Source: Bacillus sp. DTU_2020_1000418_1_SI_GHA_SEK_038
GTDB lineage: Bacteria > Bacillota > Bacilli > Bacillales > Cytobacillaceae
Length of the DNA: 64,000 nt
Assembly (NCBI RefSeq): GCF_032341175.1
Contig: NZ_CP135435.1
Coordinates: 1,550,001-1,614,000 of the forward strand
Direction of reading: 5' to 3'
The position numbers and the translations under genes are program-made. How positions within the stretch are numbered: the stretch's first letter is position 1; each line of letters starts with the position of its first letter. The notes under the pieces were generated by a model. The model did no database searches, was not told the DNA's origin, and saw only the letters and a program-made list of their open reading frames with translations. This document shows, one piece after another, positions 28,121-36,708 of this stretch.

Positions 28121-29494
28121 ATGGAGGAAGCTTTTAACGAGAAAGCCACTCACCATTTGAACAGGGAATTGCTCATCGATTCTTTACAAAATGAAGATAT
28201 AGGAACATTCCGGGATGAGTTTCTAGAGCTGCATCCTTATGATCAGGCTTCATTTTTTAAGGAATTAGATGAAGATACGCGAGAAAGAATTTATCATTAT
28301 CTTTCTCCTGAGGAAATGGCTACACTATTTGAAAATCTAGAAATAGATGATGAGAGCTACCAAGATGTGTTGGCAGAAATGAATCCAGCCTATGCGGCCG
28401 AAATGATTTCAAAAATGTATGTTGATGATGCGGTTGATGTACTAAATGAGCTTGAGAAAGATCAGGTTGTCAGCTATTTAACGATTATGGACGAAGAGGC
28501 TGCACAGGAAATAAAGGATCTGCTTCATTATGAGGAATATACAGCCGGAAGTATTATGACAACGGACTTTGTCTCCATAGCAGCTAATCAAACAGTACGG
28601 TCTGCTATGTATATACTAAAAAAAGAAGCGCCAAAGGCCGAAACGATTTATTACATCTATGTTCTCGATGAGGAAGAAAGACTTGCCGGAGTTGTTTCAT
28701 TAAGAGATTTAATTGTGAATGATGATGACACGATGATTTCAGAAATAACAAATGAAAGAATTGTCTCCGTATCCGTTGGCGATGATCAGGAGGAGGTTGC
28801 CCGGAAAATTAAAGACTATAATTTTCTAGCGCTTCCTGTTGTCGACTTTCAAAACCATCTGTTAGGTATTATAACTGTTGATGACATTATGGATGTTATG
28901 GAAGAAGAGGCGTCTGATGATTACTCGAAGCTTGCTGCTGTGTCAGACATGGCTACAATTGACCGCAGTCCGTTTTCAGCTGCACGCAAGAGACTGCCAT
29001 GGCTCATTATCCTTCTGTATCTTGGAATGGGGACTGCAAGCCTAGCAGCACGCTTTGAAGGGACTTTAGAGAAGGCGGCAATATTAGGGGCATTCATAAC
29101 ATTAATCGCCGGAATGGCTGGGAACACTGGAACACAGGCACTAGCCGTTGTAGTACGTGGGATTGCTACGGGTGATCTGGAAAAAGAGAGCAAACTCAAA
29201 TTAATTTATCGAGAAGCTGGTACCGGCTTAATCACTGGAACGATTTGTGGAGTCCTTGTCACAATGACCATTTTTATTTGGAAAGGCAATTTATATTTGG
29301 GAATACTAGTTGGAGTTTCTATTTTCTGCACCTTAATTATTGCAACTTTAGCAGGTGCAATCATTCCACTAGCTATGCACAAATTCAGAATTGATCCAGC
29401 TGTCGCTTCTGGTCCCTTCATCACCACAATCAATGATATTATCAGTATTTTAATTTACTTTAGCATCGCAAATATGTTTTTGGGATTTTTATAG
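28121..29494 (+). CDS. mgtE: magnesium transporter MgtE
   Basis: 457-aa Mg2+ channel/transporter. The cytoplasmic N domain (about 1-130, acidic repeats such as LYDQA/FFKELDEDTRERI) is followed by two CBS domains (about 135-255, with GSIMTTDFVSI and LPVVDFQNHLLGIITVDDIMDV). A connecting helix and five transmembrane helices from about residue 285 follow. The N and CBS domains gate the pore by sensing Mg2+. GAGAGGAGG lies 10 bp before the ATG. No M-box riboswitch was found in the 276-bp leader. Confidence 0.94.
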   Translation: MEEAFNEKATHHLNRELLIDSLQNEDIGTFRDEFLELHPYDQASFFKELDEDTRERIYHYLSPEEMATLFENLEIDDESYQDVLAEMNPAYAAEMISKMYVDDAVDVLNELEKDQVVSYLTIMDEEAAQEIKDLLHYEEYTAGSIMTTDFVSIAANQTVRSAMYILKKEAPKAETIYYIYVLDEEERLAGVVSLRDLIVNDDDTMISEITNERIVSVSVGDDQEEVARKIKDYNFLALPVVDFQNHLLGIITVDDIMDVMEEEASDDYSKLAAVSDMATIDRSPFSAARKRLPWLIILLYLGMGTASLAARFEGTLEKAAILGAFITLIAGMAGNTGTQALAVVVRGIATGDLEKESKLKLIYREAGTGLITGTICGVLVTMTIFIWKGNLYLGILVGVSIFCTLIIATLAGAIIPLAMHKFRIDPAVASGPFITTINDIISILIYFSIANMFLGFL

Positions 29495-29506
29495 GTGCCA
29501 GGCACC
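29494..29506. repeat. GGTGCCAGGCACC palindrome
   Basis: A perfect 13-nt palindrome overlaps the last base of the mgtE stop and is followed by GATTGTGGACAGTTTGG. Such GGTGCCNGGCACC plus TGGACA blocks recur between genes in Bacillaceae, so this may be a truncated copy of another interspersed repeat. Confidence 0.4.
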
Positions 29507-29572
29507 GATTGTGGACAGTTTGGTATTTTTTGTGTTTATAGGGTGGACACTTACTGAATAAGGAGGAATTAG

Positions 29573-31435
29573 ATGGAAGAACATGGAGTTTCAGTAGCAT
29601 CATTGGTCATTGTGATCATAATAGCTTTCATAACGCCGATATTATTGCATCGGCTAAAGATTAATTTCATACCCGTTGTCGTTGCAGAAATATTGATGGG
29701 GCTTGTTATTGGAAAAAGCGGCTTTAATCTTGTGCAGCCTGATATGTGGCTTGAGACTCTTTCAACACTGGGCTTTATTTTTCTTATGTTTCTTAGCGGA
29801 CTGGAAATTGACTTTACTGCATTCTCTGGAAATAAGAAGCGCGAAAAGCTGCCAAGCGGGAAATTAGAGCCTAACTCATTTTCTGCATCGTTCATTATAT
29901 TTGCAGGGATATTTCTTATTTCATTAGGGCTTTCATATTTATTCGTATTAGCTGGATTTATTGAGAATGCCTTTTTGATGACTTTAATTATTTCAACTAT
30001 TTCATTAGGTGTTGTCGTTCCAACTTTAAAGGAAGCTCATCTCATGAAAACTGGGATAGGTCAAATTATCTTATTAGTTGCCGTAATTGCTGACTTAGTT
30101 ACGATGATTTTATTAGCCGTCTTTGTTTCTCTATATGATGGAGGAGAAGGAAATGTGTGGTTGCTGCTTATCCTCTTTGCTGCTGGAGTACTCTTGTATT
30201 TTGTCGGAAGACGATTTAAAAATGGGAAATTTTTCGAGACGATGTCGACTGGAACTGTTCAAATAGGCACGCGAGCAGTATTTACTTTAATCATCCTGCT
30301 AGTTGCAGTATCTGAATCAGTTGGAGCAGAGAATATTCTCGGTGCTTTCCTTGCTGGTGTACTTGTATCCCTCCTGGCTCCTAATCAAGAAATGATTCAT
30401 AAGCTTGATTCTTTCGGATATGGCTTTCTAATTCCAATATTTTTTGTGATGGTCGGTGTTGACCTAAACATTTGGTCATTATTAAGCGATAAACAAATGC
30501 TCATGCTGATACCGCTCCTGCTTATTGCCTTACTAGTTTCTAAACTTGTACCTGTTTACTTATTAAAGAGATGGTATGATATGAAAACGGTTGTGGCTTC
30601 AGGTTTTCTTTTGACATCGACTTTGTCATTAGTAATTGCGTCCGCAACAATCGGTGAAAGAATTGGGGTCATTACGGCCGAAATGAGTGGAACATTAATT
30701 TTAGTTGCCATTATTACGAGTGTATTCACCCCTGTTGTTTTTAAAAAATTATTCCCAAGGGAGGCAAATACTCAAAAAACATTAACGGTAGCATTTATCG
30801 GTGCAAATCAGCTGACACTTCCAGTCTATCGGGAACTTAATTCAAGCCTTTATAAGGCGATCCTTTATCATAAAAAACAGGAGAAGGCTGATAAAAATAT
30901 CGCAGATTCCTTATTTGATATTGTAGAATTGGATCATTATTCCATTGACACTCTAGAGGAAAAGAATGCGCTGAACGCAGATATTGTTGTGATCTCTACA
31001 GGAGACGAAGAATTGAATGCTACACTTGCCATAGCTGTTAAGGAGCAGGGAGTTGAGAGGGTTATTTGCCGACTTGAAAGCCCCGATCTTCAAGAAAGCA
31101 TGAAGGAGCATGATGTTGAGGTTTTTTCTGTATTATTGTCACAAAAAACTTTGCTGAGAGCATTAATCGAAACCCCGAGTGTAATGGATATATTAACGAA
31201 TCAGGAAAATGCCTTGTATGAAATCGAAATGCTTAATGATCAATTTGAGGGTATGACTTTAAGAAAGTTTCCGTTTACCGGGGATGTCATTTTTGTGAGG
31301 ATTTTTAGAGGACATGATTCCATTGTCCCTCATGGGGAGACAGAGCTTCAATTAAATGATCGATTAATCGTAACTGGAACGAAAGAATATGTTGATGAAT
31401 TAAAACGGGAGCTTGAATTTTGTGATTGGTGTTAG
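29573..31435 (+). CDS. yjbQ: CPA2-family monovalent cation/proton antiporter YjbQ
   Basis: 620-aa membrane protein with about 12 N-terminal transmembrane helices (1-395, Na_H_Exchanger fold). It has FLMFLSGLEIDF in the core and AFLAGVLVSLLAP in a later helix. The C-terminal cytoplasmic part has a divergent RCK_N region (from TLTVAFIGANQLTLPVYRE) and an RCK_C region (GETELQLNDRLIVTG). Its location after prpE matches B. subtilis yjbQ. Cation specificity is not determinable. Start ATG after AAGGAGGAATTAG. Confidence 0.9.
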   Translation: MEEHGVSVASLVIVIIIAFITPILLHRLKINFIPVVVAEILMGLVIGKSGFNLVQPDMWLETLSTLGFIFLMFLSGLEIDFTAFSGNKKREKLPSGKLEPNSFSASFIIFAGIFLISLGLSYLFVLAGFIENAFLMTLIISTISLGVVVPTLKEAHLMKTGIGQIILLVAVIADLVTMILLAVFVSLYDGGEGNVWLLLILFAAGVLLYFVGRRFKNGKFFETMSTGTVQIGTRAVFTLIILLVAVSESVGAENILGAFLAGVLVSLLAPNQEMIHKLDSFGYGFLIPIFFVMVGVDLNIWSLLSDKQMLMLIPLLLIALLVSKLVPVYLLKRWYDMKTVVASGFLLTSTLSLVIASATIGERIGVITAEMSGTLILVAIITSVFTPVVFKKLFPREANTQKTLTVAFIGANQLTLPVYRELNSSLYKAILYHKKQEKADKNIADSLFDIVELDHYSIDTLEEKNALNADIVVISTGDEELNATLAIAVKEQGVERVICRLESPDLQESMKEHDVEVFSVLLSQKTLLRALIETPSVMDILTNQENALYEIEMLNDQFEGMTLRKFPFTGDVIFVRIFRGHDSIVPHGETELQLNDRLIVTGTKEYVDELKRELEFCDWC

Positions 31436-31488
31436 AAATAAAACCATTTTCAACTACTTTCTTTCATTTTTCTAAATATTATAGTAAA

Positions 31489-31507
31489 ATTAGGACTAGG
31501 TACTAAT
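31489..31507 (+). promoter_or_regulatory. FapR operator upstream of fabI
   Basis: The 19-mer reads ATTAGGAC, TAG, GTACTAAT, a near-perfect fit to the FapR inverted repeat (ATTAGTACC...TACTAAT type). It lies just past a -10-like TAAAAT, where FapR blocks transcription until malonyl-CoA rises. fabI is a known FapR regulon member. Confidence 0.85.
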
Positions 31508-31539
31508 AACGTGTAATAATACTTAGGGGGCTGGAAAGA

Positions 31540-32310
31540 ATGACTCTTTCTTTAAATGGAAAAACCTTTGTTGTCATGGGTGTAGCCAATAAGCGCAGTA
31601 TCGCATGGGGGATTGCAAGATCCCTTCATAGTGCGGGCGCCCGTTTAATATTTACATATGCGGGTGAACGGCTAGAGGGAAGTGTTCGTGAGCTAGCAGA
31701 ATCTCTTGAAGGGGCAAATTCCCTTGTCCTGCCTTGTGACGTAACAAATGACCAGGATATTGACAAATGCTTTGCAGAAATTAAAGAGCAGGTTGGTACA
31801 ATTCACGGACTTGCACATTGTATTGCTTTTGCTAACAAAGAGGAACTTCAAGGCGATTACATGAATACTACGAGGGACGGGTTTTTACTGGCACACAATA
31901 TTAGTTCTTACTCATTAACAGCAGTAGCGAAGGTTGCGAAGGATTTAATGACAGAGGGAGGAAGCATCGTTACCTTAACGTATTTAGGCGGTGAGCGTGC
32001 GATCAAAAATTATAACGTAATGGGTGTTGCGAAAGCTTCACTTGATGCAAGTGTTAAGTATTTAGCTAATGATCTTGGTAAATCCGGTATTCGCGTTAAC
32101 TCTATTTCAGCAGGTCCTATTCGGACACTATCAGCAAAAGGGGTAAGTGATTTCAACTCCATCTTAAAAGAAATCGAAGAACGCTCTCCGTTACGTAGAA
32201 CAACAACCCCGGAAGAGGTTGGAGATACAGCTGCTTTTTTATTTAGTGATCTATCTCGCGGAATCACTGGTGAAAATATTCATGTTGATTCAGGCTTTCA
32301 TATTGTATAA
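31540..32310 (+). CDS. fabI: enoyl-[acyl-carrier-protein] reductase FabI
   Basis: 256-aa short-chain dehydrogenase fold enzyme doing the last reduction of fatty-acid elongation (NADH/NADPH dependent), the triclosan target. It has the unusual cofactor motif GVANKRSIAWGIA and catalytic residues Tyr148, Tyr158 and Lys165 (YNVMGVAK). Start ATG after TAGGGGGCTGGAAAGA. It has its own FapR operator and a terminator. Confidence 0.97.
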   Translation: MTLSLNGKTFVVMGVANKRSIAWGIARSLHSAGARLIFTYAGERLEGSVRELAESLEGANSLVLPCDVTNDQDIDKCFAEIKEQVGTIHGLAHCIAFANKEELQGDYMNTTRDGFLLAHNISSYSLTAVAKVAKDLMTEGGSIVTLTYLGGERAIKNYNVMGVAKASLDASVKYLANDLGKSGIRVNSISAGPIRTLSAKGVSDFNSILKEIEERSPLRRTTTPEEVGDTAAFLFSDLSRGITGENIHVDSGFHIV

Positions 32311-32355
32311 GACTATAATTAGTTAGCCTTTAATTTAAGTGATTTTAATTAACTG

Positions 32356-32387
32356 CCCGCTCACACGCTGTGAAGCGGTTTTTTTTC
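32356..32387 (+). terminator. terminator after fabI
   Basis: CCGCTCACA (32357 onward) pairs with TGTGAAGCGG (to 32378) with a one-base bulge, followed by eight T. Confidence 0.88.
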
Positions 32388-32503
32388 GTAAAAGAATGCC
32401 CGTAAAGCATTATCTGTTAGAGAATATTCTTCATATAGGAAACGAAATCCCTTACTTTGCATACATATAGGATGAACCCATTTGTATGTGGAGGTGGATA
32501 AAT

Positions 32504-33085
32504 ATGCCCAAAAAGAAAGAAAAAGAACCATTTTTTCATATAACACAGCCTGGAATAAAAATCCCACAAGCGAATATGCAGGAAATTTTCTCAAGTAAAA
32601 AAGCTGAAAAGCAAAAGAAAGATCACTCTGCTCATCCAAAAGGAAAAGATCAGAAAGAACATGAATTGAAGGAGGAAAAGACACTAAGCGAACAAGTTGA
32701 GAGTAAGTTGAAAGATGCAGCTTTGGCAGGCAAGGATAGTGAAAAAAAGGTTCAAGAAATAATTGAAAATTTTGAGGCTGAAAATAGCAATAAAGAAGGT
32801 GATTCTCCCTTTGCATCCCATATTAAAAGGAAGCCAGGCCCATCTTTTAAAAGGCTAAAAAGCTTTAAAGATATGAACACGATCGAGAGATTAAATTATT
32901 TAATTGATTTTCCAAAGCAATTACCGCCTGTTCCTTGTATTTTTGAAACAGAGAAAGAATCATGGAGAGGAATACTTGTCGGAAAAGCAGAGGAAACCAT
33001 TGAAATTAAAATGTTCGATGGGAAAACGAAATCCATTGAAATTCAAACATTAAAAGAAATACGAATGTCAGGTTTAAGAAAATAA
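32504..33085 (+). CDS. cotO: spore coat protein CotO
   Basis: 193-aa basic, Lys-rich coat morphogenesis protein needed in B. subtilis for outer-coat assembly. A variable charged N-terminal half is followed by the conserved C-terminal domain (RLNYLIDFPKQLPPVPCIFE, then WRGILVGKAEETIEI). ATG at 32504 was chosen because GGAGGTGGATAA stands before it, dropping six residues of the longer frame. It lies beside cotZ as in B. subtilis. Confidence 0.88.
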   Translation: MPKKKEKEPFFHITQPGIKIPQANMQEIFSSKKAEKQKKDHSAHPKGKDQKEHELKEEKTLSEQVESKLKDAALAGKDSEKKVQEIIENFEAENSNKEGDSPFASHIKRKPGPSFKRLKSFKDMNTIERLNYLIDFPKQLPPVPCIFETEKESWRGILVGKAEETIEIKMFDGKTKSIEIQTLKEIRMSGLRK

Positions 33086-33109
33086 AATAAAATAAAATAA
33101 AATAAAAAA
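33083..33109 (+). repeat. (AAAAT)n microsatellite
   Basis: About five pentanucleotide AAAAT units run from the cotO stop codon to the terminator. It could vary in length by replication slippage, with no coding effect. Confidence 0.85.
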
Positions 33110-33110
33110 T

Positions 33111-33144
33111 AGCCAGCCGCATAAAAACGACTGGCTCCTTTTTT
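33111..33144. terminator. bidirectional terminator between cotO and cotZ
   Basis: AGCCAGCCG (33111-33119) pairs with CGACTGGCT (33128-33136) with one mismatch, followed by CCTTTTTT. On the minus strand ATTTTTTATTTT follows, so it can serve both convergent genes. Confidence 0.85.
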
Positions 33145-33152
33145 GTATCATT

Positions 33153-33734
33153 TTATTGACAAACTCTTAAATCTACATCGGCGATACATTGTACAGCGCA
33201 GAAGCATTTTAAATCAACTGTAATACAGTCATTAGTACTGCGGAAATTGTCTACATCGCAAACTTTTGATAAATCAATGCAGCAGTCTTTTACTAAGTTC
33301 ACAGTTTTAACGTTTTGCATTTGGTTTTGCCCTTGCTGATCTCTATCTCCTCTGTTTTCCATCTTAATTGGTTCTAAAACACGAAGAACTGCACAGCAGT
33401 TGTCAAATACATCTTCAACGCGGAAGAAAATCGATACGCATGCATTATCTTTATTGTCTTTCCCGTCTCTCCCATCTCTCCCGTTTCTATTTCTGTTACC
33501 GGTGAAAAATGCATGGAATGGAGTTCCGTCTGCTGTACTTAAAACGATTACGCGTGTATCCGCGCGCATTGGTCTTCCCTTTGACGAAGGAGAGATTGCT
33601 CCAAGCGGTTCTAGAAAGCAGTTGGATGGGCATTCGCATACTTCTTCTGCATTTTCTTGAATATCTTTTATCGCACGGACTACTTCGCATACACAGTTAT
33701 TGTGTTTGAAGTCGTCTTTTTTTCCACAACTCAT
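33153..33734 (-). CDS. cotZ: cysteine-rich spore coat/crust protein CotZ (CotY/ExsY family)
   Basis: 193-aa outermost spore-layer protein with many cysteines (CVCEVVRAI, CECPSNC, DNCCAV, DCCIDL, CFCAVQC) that cross-link into two-dimensional crystalline sheets. ATG at 33734 was chosen because AATAAGGAGG precedes it; the longer frame adds 26 non-conserved residues. The centre has an Arg/Asn/Asp-Gly low-complexity insert (NRNRNGRDGRDGKDNKDN). In other Bacillus this class of gene is transcribed in the mother cell by SigK; a CATA-like -10 is present but not convincing here. Confidence 0.92.
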   Translation of the reverse strand: MSCGKKDDFKHNNCVCEVVRAIKDIQENAEEVCECPSNCFLEPLGAISPSSKGRPMRADTRVIVLSTADGTPFHAFFTGNRNRNGRDGRDGKDNKDNACVSIFFRVEDVFDNCCAVLRVLEPIKMENRGDRDQQGQNQMQNVKTVNLVKDCCIDLSKVCDVDNFRSTNDCITVDLKCFCAVQCIADVDLRVCQ

Positions 33735-33866
33735 TTTAGTTTCCTCCTTATTTGATTCTTGTGATACTACACTAATAACATATTGCTGAAGTGCCCTATG
33801 GGTTACGGACAAACGCCTTGTTTTATTAAAAAATAGGCAATTTTTTTACGAAAGGGTGTAAATAGC

Positions 33867-34223
33867 TTGGAATTATCCCTAATGGAATTACTGATACTAG
33901 CCCTGGCAAGCTTTAGACTAACTAGGTTATTGGTCTTTGATAAAATAACAGAATTCTTGAGAAGGCCTTTTTTTGAAGAGCTTGAGGAGAAGAACGAAGC
34001 TGGAGAAATTGATATTTATATTACACCGAAAAAAGGCGGCATTCGCGGATTTCTAGGTCAATTACTAAGCTGCTATTGGTGTACAGGTGTTTGGACATCT
34101 ATAGTAGTGTGTGTTTTGTATATTTACTTTTTAGAAATAGCTGTTCCTATCCTTATTATTCTTGCAGTGGCAGGGCTGGCTGCGATTTTTGAAACAATTG
34201 TACAAAAATGGCTGAATGACTAA
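33867..34223 (+). CDS. yjcA: DUF1360 sporulation-associated membrane protein YjcA
   Basis: 118-aa protein. A short N-terminal hydrophobic helix (LMELLILALASFRLTRLLVFD) is followed by a charged loop. Two more hydrophobic segments follow, after the conserved LLSCYWCTGVWTS, whose two cysteines typify DUF1360. Start TTG at 33867 after AAAGGGTG. The location beside cotZ and before spoVIF matches yjcA in B. subtilis. No biochemical role is known. Confidence 0.8.
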   Translation: MELSLMELLILALASFRLTRLLVFDKITEFLRRPFFEELEEKNEAGEIDIYITPKKGGIRGFLGQLLSCYWCTGVWTSIVVCVLYIYFLEIAVPILIILAVAGLAAIFETIVQKWLND

Positions 34224-34368
34224 CGAATATAGGCCGCTGATTTACACAAGCAACAATGTTGCTCATACATTATATGAAGGGGAAAAGTAATTGCTAGCCA
34301 AATGTAGAAAAAGGAAGTTTATGCGTGAAATTTAGAGATAAAAACTCAGGTAAGGAGTGAATGGCAAT

Positions 34369-34470
34369 ATGTATAAAAAAAGTTCTCAACCAATTAAGAA
34401 TCAGGCTAATCAATCAACAAAGAAGAAAAAAGGTTGTGGATGCGGACAGAAAATGAAGAAAACAAAGTAG
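34369..34470 (+). CDS. tiny lysine-rich protein with CGCG motif
   Basis: 33-aa frame, MYKKSSQPIKNQ, a Lys-run, GCGCG and QKMKKTK. TAAGGAG lies 11 bp upstream and a clean terminator follows 5 bp after the stop, arguing it is a real gene. An overlapping frame from 34361 has its ribosome site too close. It lies among coat and germination genes, so a spore protein is a fair guess, not shown by sequence. Confidence 0.55.
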   Translation: MYKKSSQPIKNQANQSTKKKKGCGCGQKMKKTK

Positions 34471-34475
34471 TAATA

Positions 34476-34504
34476 AACAGTCGGAAATTCCGGCTGTTTT
34501 TTAA
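34476..34504 (+). terminator. terminator after the CGCG small protein
   Basis: AACAGTCGG (34476-34484) pairs with CCGGCTGTT (34490-34498), followed by TTTTT. Confidence 0.85.
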
Positions 34505-34623
34505 TTACAACTGAACCATGTTTTTTTATTTACATAATTTGGTGGTTCGCCAATTCATATTTTTTCTATGAATCGAGGACAATAAATGAAGAAAGGCGGA
34601 TGCATCAGATTTTTTAGAGAAGT

Positions 34624-34641
34624 TATCGAGCCAGCTCGATA
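34624..34641. promoter_or_regulatory. 18-bp perfect palindrome upstream of the spoVA operon
   Basis: TATCGAGCCAGCTCGATA reads TATCGAGC-CA-GCTCGATA. The 2-nt loop is too tight for a good hairpin, so a dimeric-protein binding site is possible. It lies 67 bp before the lipoprotein start. Confidence 0.35.
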
Positions 34642-34707
34642 AAAATCTATGCGAAATTGATTTATGGAGCTGCTTCTGATAACGGACGAGTAAGGAAGGG
34701 AAGATTT

Positions 34708-35184
34708 ATGAGGACAAAATTATGCATTATCATTTTCATATTGTCTGCCGGAATAGCAGGCTGTGGTTTAGGGAGTGAAGAGACAAATAAGAGTGAGCTG
34801 GCGTTACTAAAGACAACGAATCCTAGTCCGGCATTACTTGAAAGCAATACGAAAGAGAAGCTTGATTTAGTGGAAAGCATCAAACAAGACATCAGTTCTA
34901 TGAAAGAATTATATGATGTTGCGGTCGTAAAAGGAAAGGAAGATACTCTAGTTGCCTATAAGGTAAAGCATATGTACCGTTTTCAAATGAAAAGGATCGA
35001 AAAGAGAATGTCGGATATGCTGGAGAAAAAATATAAGGATGAGAATTTTACGGTCTCCAGTGATTATAAAATTTTTCTTGAAGCTGTAAAGCTAAATGAA
35101 AGGATGAAAGACCCTGATTTCTCAGATAAAAAAGCAAATCAAAAGTTGCAAGAAATAATTAAGCTTAAACAAGAAATGGCATAG
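34708..35184 (+). CDS. YhcN/YlaJ-like sporulation lipoprotein
   Basis: 158 aa from ATG at 34708, after AAGGGAAG. A signal peptide with lipobox IAGC makes it a lipoprotein. The mature part (VAVVKGKEDTLVAYKVKHMY, then a long amphipathic helix region) resembles the YhcN/YlaJ family of inner-spore-membrane lipoproteins. Its stop is 13 bp before spoVAC. A YhcN-like gene ahead of spoVAC-AD-AE is typical of accessory spoVA operons, supporting a role with SpoVA proteins. Confidence 0.75.
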   Translation: MRTKLCIIIFILSAGIAGCGLGSEETNKSELALLKTTNPSPALLESNTKEKLDLVESIKQDISSMKELYDVAVVKGKEDTLVAYKVKHMYRFQMKRIEKRMSDMLEKKYKDENFTVSSDYKIFLEAVKLNERMKDPDFSDKKANQKLQEIIKLKQEMA

Positions 35185-35197
35185 AAAGGAGAATAAG

Positions 35198-35674
35198 ATG
35201 GGAAAGGACCAGAAGAAACTTACACCCGAGCAACAAAAATATCAAACATTGCAGCAAAAGCATGAGCTTAAACGCCCGATCTTAAAAAACTGCCTTAGAG
35301 CCTTCTGGGTTGGCGGGGTAATTTGTGCAATTGGACAGGCCATTACGTATTTCTATATATATTTTTTCAACTTTACAGAGCAAACGGCTGGAAATCCAAC
35401 TGTTGCCACGATGGTATTCCTTTCTATGCTTTTTACAGGTTTCGGTGTTTACGATCATATTGCCCAATACGGTGGAGCGGGAACTGCAGTACCTGTAACA
35501 GGCTTTGGAAATGCAGTTATTTCTGCAGCGATTGAACACAAAACAGAAGGGTTCGTCCTTGGTGTCGGGGGAAACATGTTTAAGCTAGCGGGTTCGGTCA
35601 TTTTATTCGGTGTATTTTCAGCCTTTGTTGTAGCTTCAATCAAAACGATTTTAATTTACTGGGGTGTTTTGTAA
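35198..35674 (+). CDS. spoVAC: stage V sporulation protein AC
   Basis: 158-aa inner-spore-membrane protein with several hydrophobic helices (from about residue 30, FWVGGVICAIGQAITYFYIYF). It contains the conserved TGFGVYDHIAQYGGAGTAVPVTGFGNAV. In B. subtilis SpoVAC forms a channel for dipicolinate and ions and acts as a mechanosensitive element in germination. Start ATG after AAAGGAG; its stop overlaps the spoVAD start. Confidence 0.93.
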   Translation: MGKDQKKLTPEQQKYQTLQQKHELKRPILKNCLRAFWVGGVICAIGQAITYFYIYFFNFTEQTAGNPTVATMVFLSMLFTGFGVYDHIAQYGGAGTAVPVTGFGNAVISAAIEHKTEGFVLGVGGNMFKLAGSVILFGVFSAFVVASIKTILIYWGVL

Positions 35675-36693
35675 TGCTTAAAGGAAAGCAATCTTGGGTA
35701 TTCCATAATCGTCCTATTATTGCCGCAACCGGTGTATCAGGGGGTCCATTTGAAGCAAATGGAAAACTTGCAAATGATTTCGATGTTCTCCACGATGATT
35801 TGTGGATGGGGCAGGATTCATATGAAAAGGCGCACCGAGTATTGATTGAAGAAGCCTGCGAAGCAGCCTTAAAAAAAGGCAATCTGCAAGATGATGATGT
35901 TCACTTTTATATTGCGGGAGATTTAATTAACCAAATTACCCCAACTAGCTTTAGTGCAAGAACGAATCAAATTCCGTACTTCGGCATATTCGGGGCTTGT
36001 TCTACTTCCATGGAGGGTTTAGCACTTGCCTCATTTATAATAAATAATCAAGGTGCCAAATATATACTTACAGGTGCAGCAAGCCATAATGCGGCTGCTG
36101 AAAGACAATTCAGATATCCGACTGAATATGGCGGACAGAAGCCCCCAACAGCTCAATGGACAATTACAGGTGCAGGCATGGCCCTTGTAAAAGTAAATGA
36201 AGGTAATGAGAAACTTCCCTATACAACTTCTGCAACTATTGGAAAGGTAGTTGATATGGGAATTACTGATCCATTTAATATGGGGGGAGCGATGGCACCA
36301 GCCGCAGCAGAAACCATAAAAGCACATTTCAAGGATTTACAATTAGATCCATCATACTACGATTTGATAGTAACAGGGGATTTAGGTCAAATTGGGCAGA
36401 GTGCGGCATATGAGCTATTGACGAATGCAGGCTTAAAAATTGAGCGGGATAAATTCCAAGATTGCGGATTAATTATTTATAAAGAGGATCAGCCTGTCAA
36501 TTCCGGGGGAAGCGGAGCAGGTTGTTCAGCAACTGTTCTTTATGGACATTTGCTGAATCAAATGAAACAGGGTAAATATAGGAGAATTCTAGTAGTGGCT
36601 ACTGGTGCACTTTTGTCACCATTAACCTTTCAGCAAAACGAGACGATTCCCTGCATTGCTCATGCGGTTTCAATCGAAATGGATAACGAGTGA
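35674..36693 (+). CDS. spoVAD: stage V sporulation protein AD
   Basis: 339-aa protein with a thiolase-like fold that binds dipicolinic acid and mediates its uptake into the forespore. Conserved stretches are DLWMGQDSYEKAHR, FGIFGACSTSMEGLALAS and YDLIVTGDLGQIG. The ATG shares one base with the spoVAC stop (TAATG), showing translational coupling. No membrane helix; it acts on the membrane face with SpoVAC/AE. Confidence 0.95.
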   Translation: MLKGKQSWVFHNRPIIAATGVSGGPFEANGKLANDFDVLHDDLWMGQDSYEKAHRVLIEEACEAALKKGNLQDDDVHFYIAGDLINQITPTSFSARTNQIPYFGIFGACSTSMEGLALASFIINNQGAKYILTGAASHNAAAERQFRYPTEYGGQKPPTAQWTITGAGMALVKVNEGNEKLPYTTSATIGKVVDMGITDPFNMGGAMAPAAAETIKAHFKDLQLDPSYYDLIVTGDLGQIGQSAAYELLTNAGLKIERDKFQDCGLIIYKEDQPVNSGGSGAGCSATVLYGHLLNQMKQGKYRRILVVATGALLSPLTFQQNETIPCIAHAVSIEMDNE

Positions 36694-36708
36694 AGGAGGG
36701 ATAAACTA

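Noticed and set aside
27955..28137. 60-codon open frame overlapping the mgtE start
   Set aside because: No family resemblance, and its end overlaps mgtE by 17 bp out of frame. The ribosome site there fits mgtE, and the MKYGGSF tail is just the mgtE start in another frame.
33400..33709. Plus-strand frames opposite cotZ
   Set aside because: They are antisense shadows of the conserved, Cys-rich cotZ frame and lack ribosome sites.
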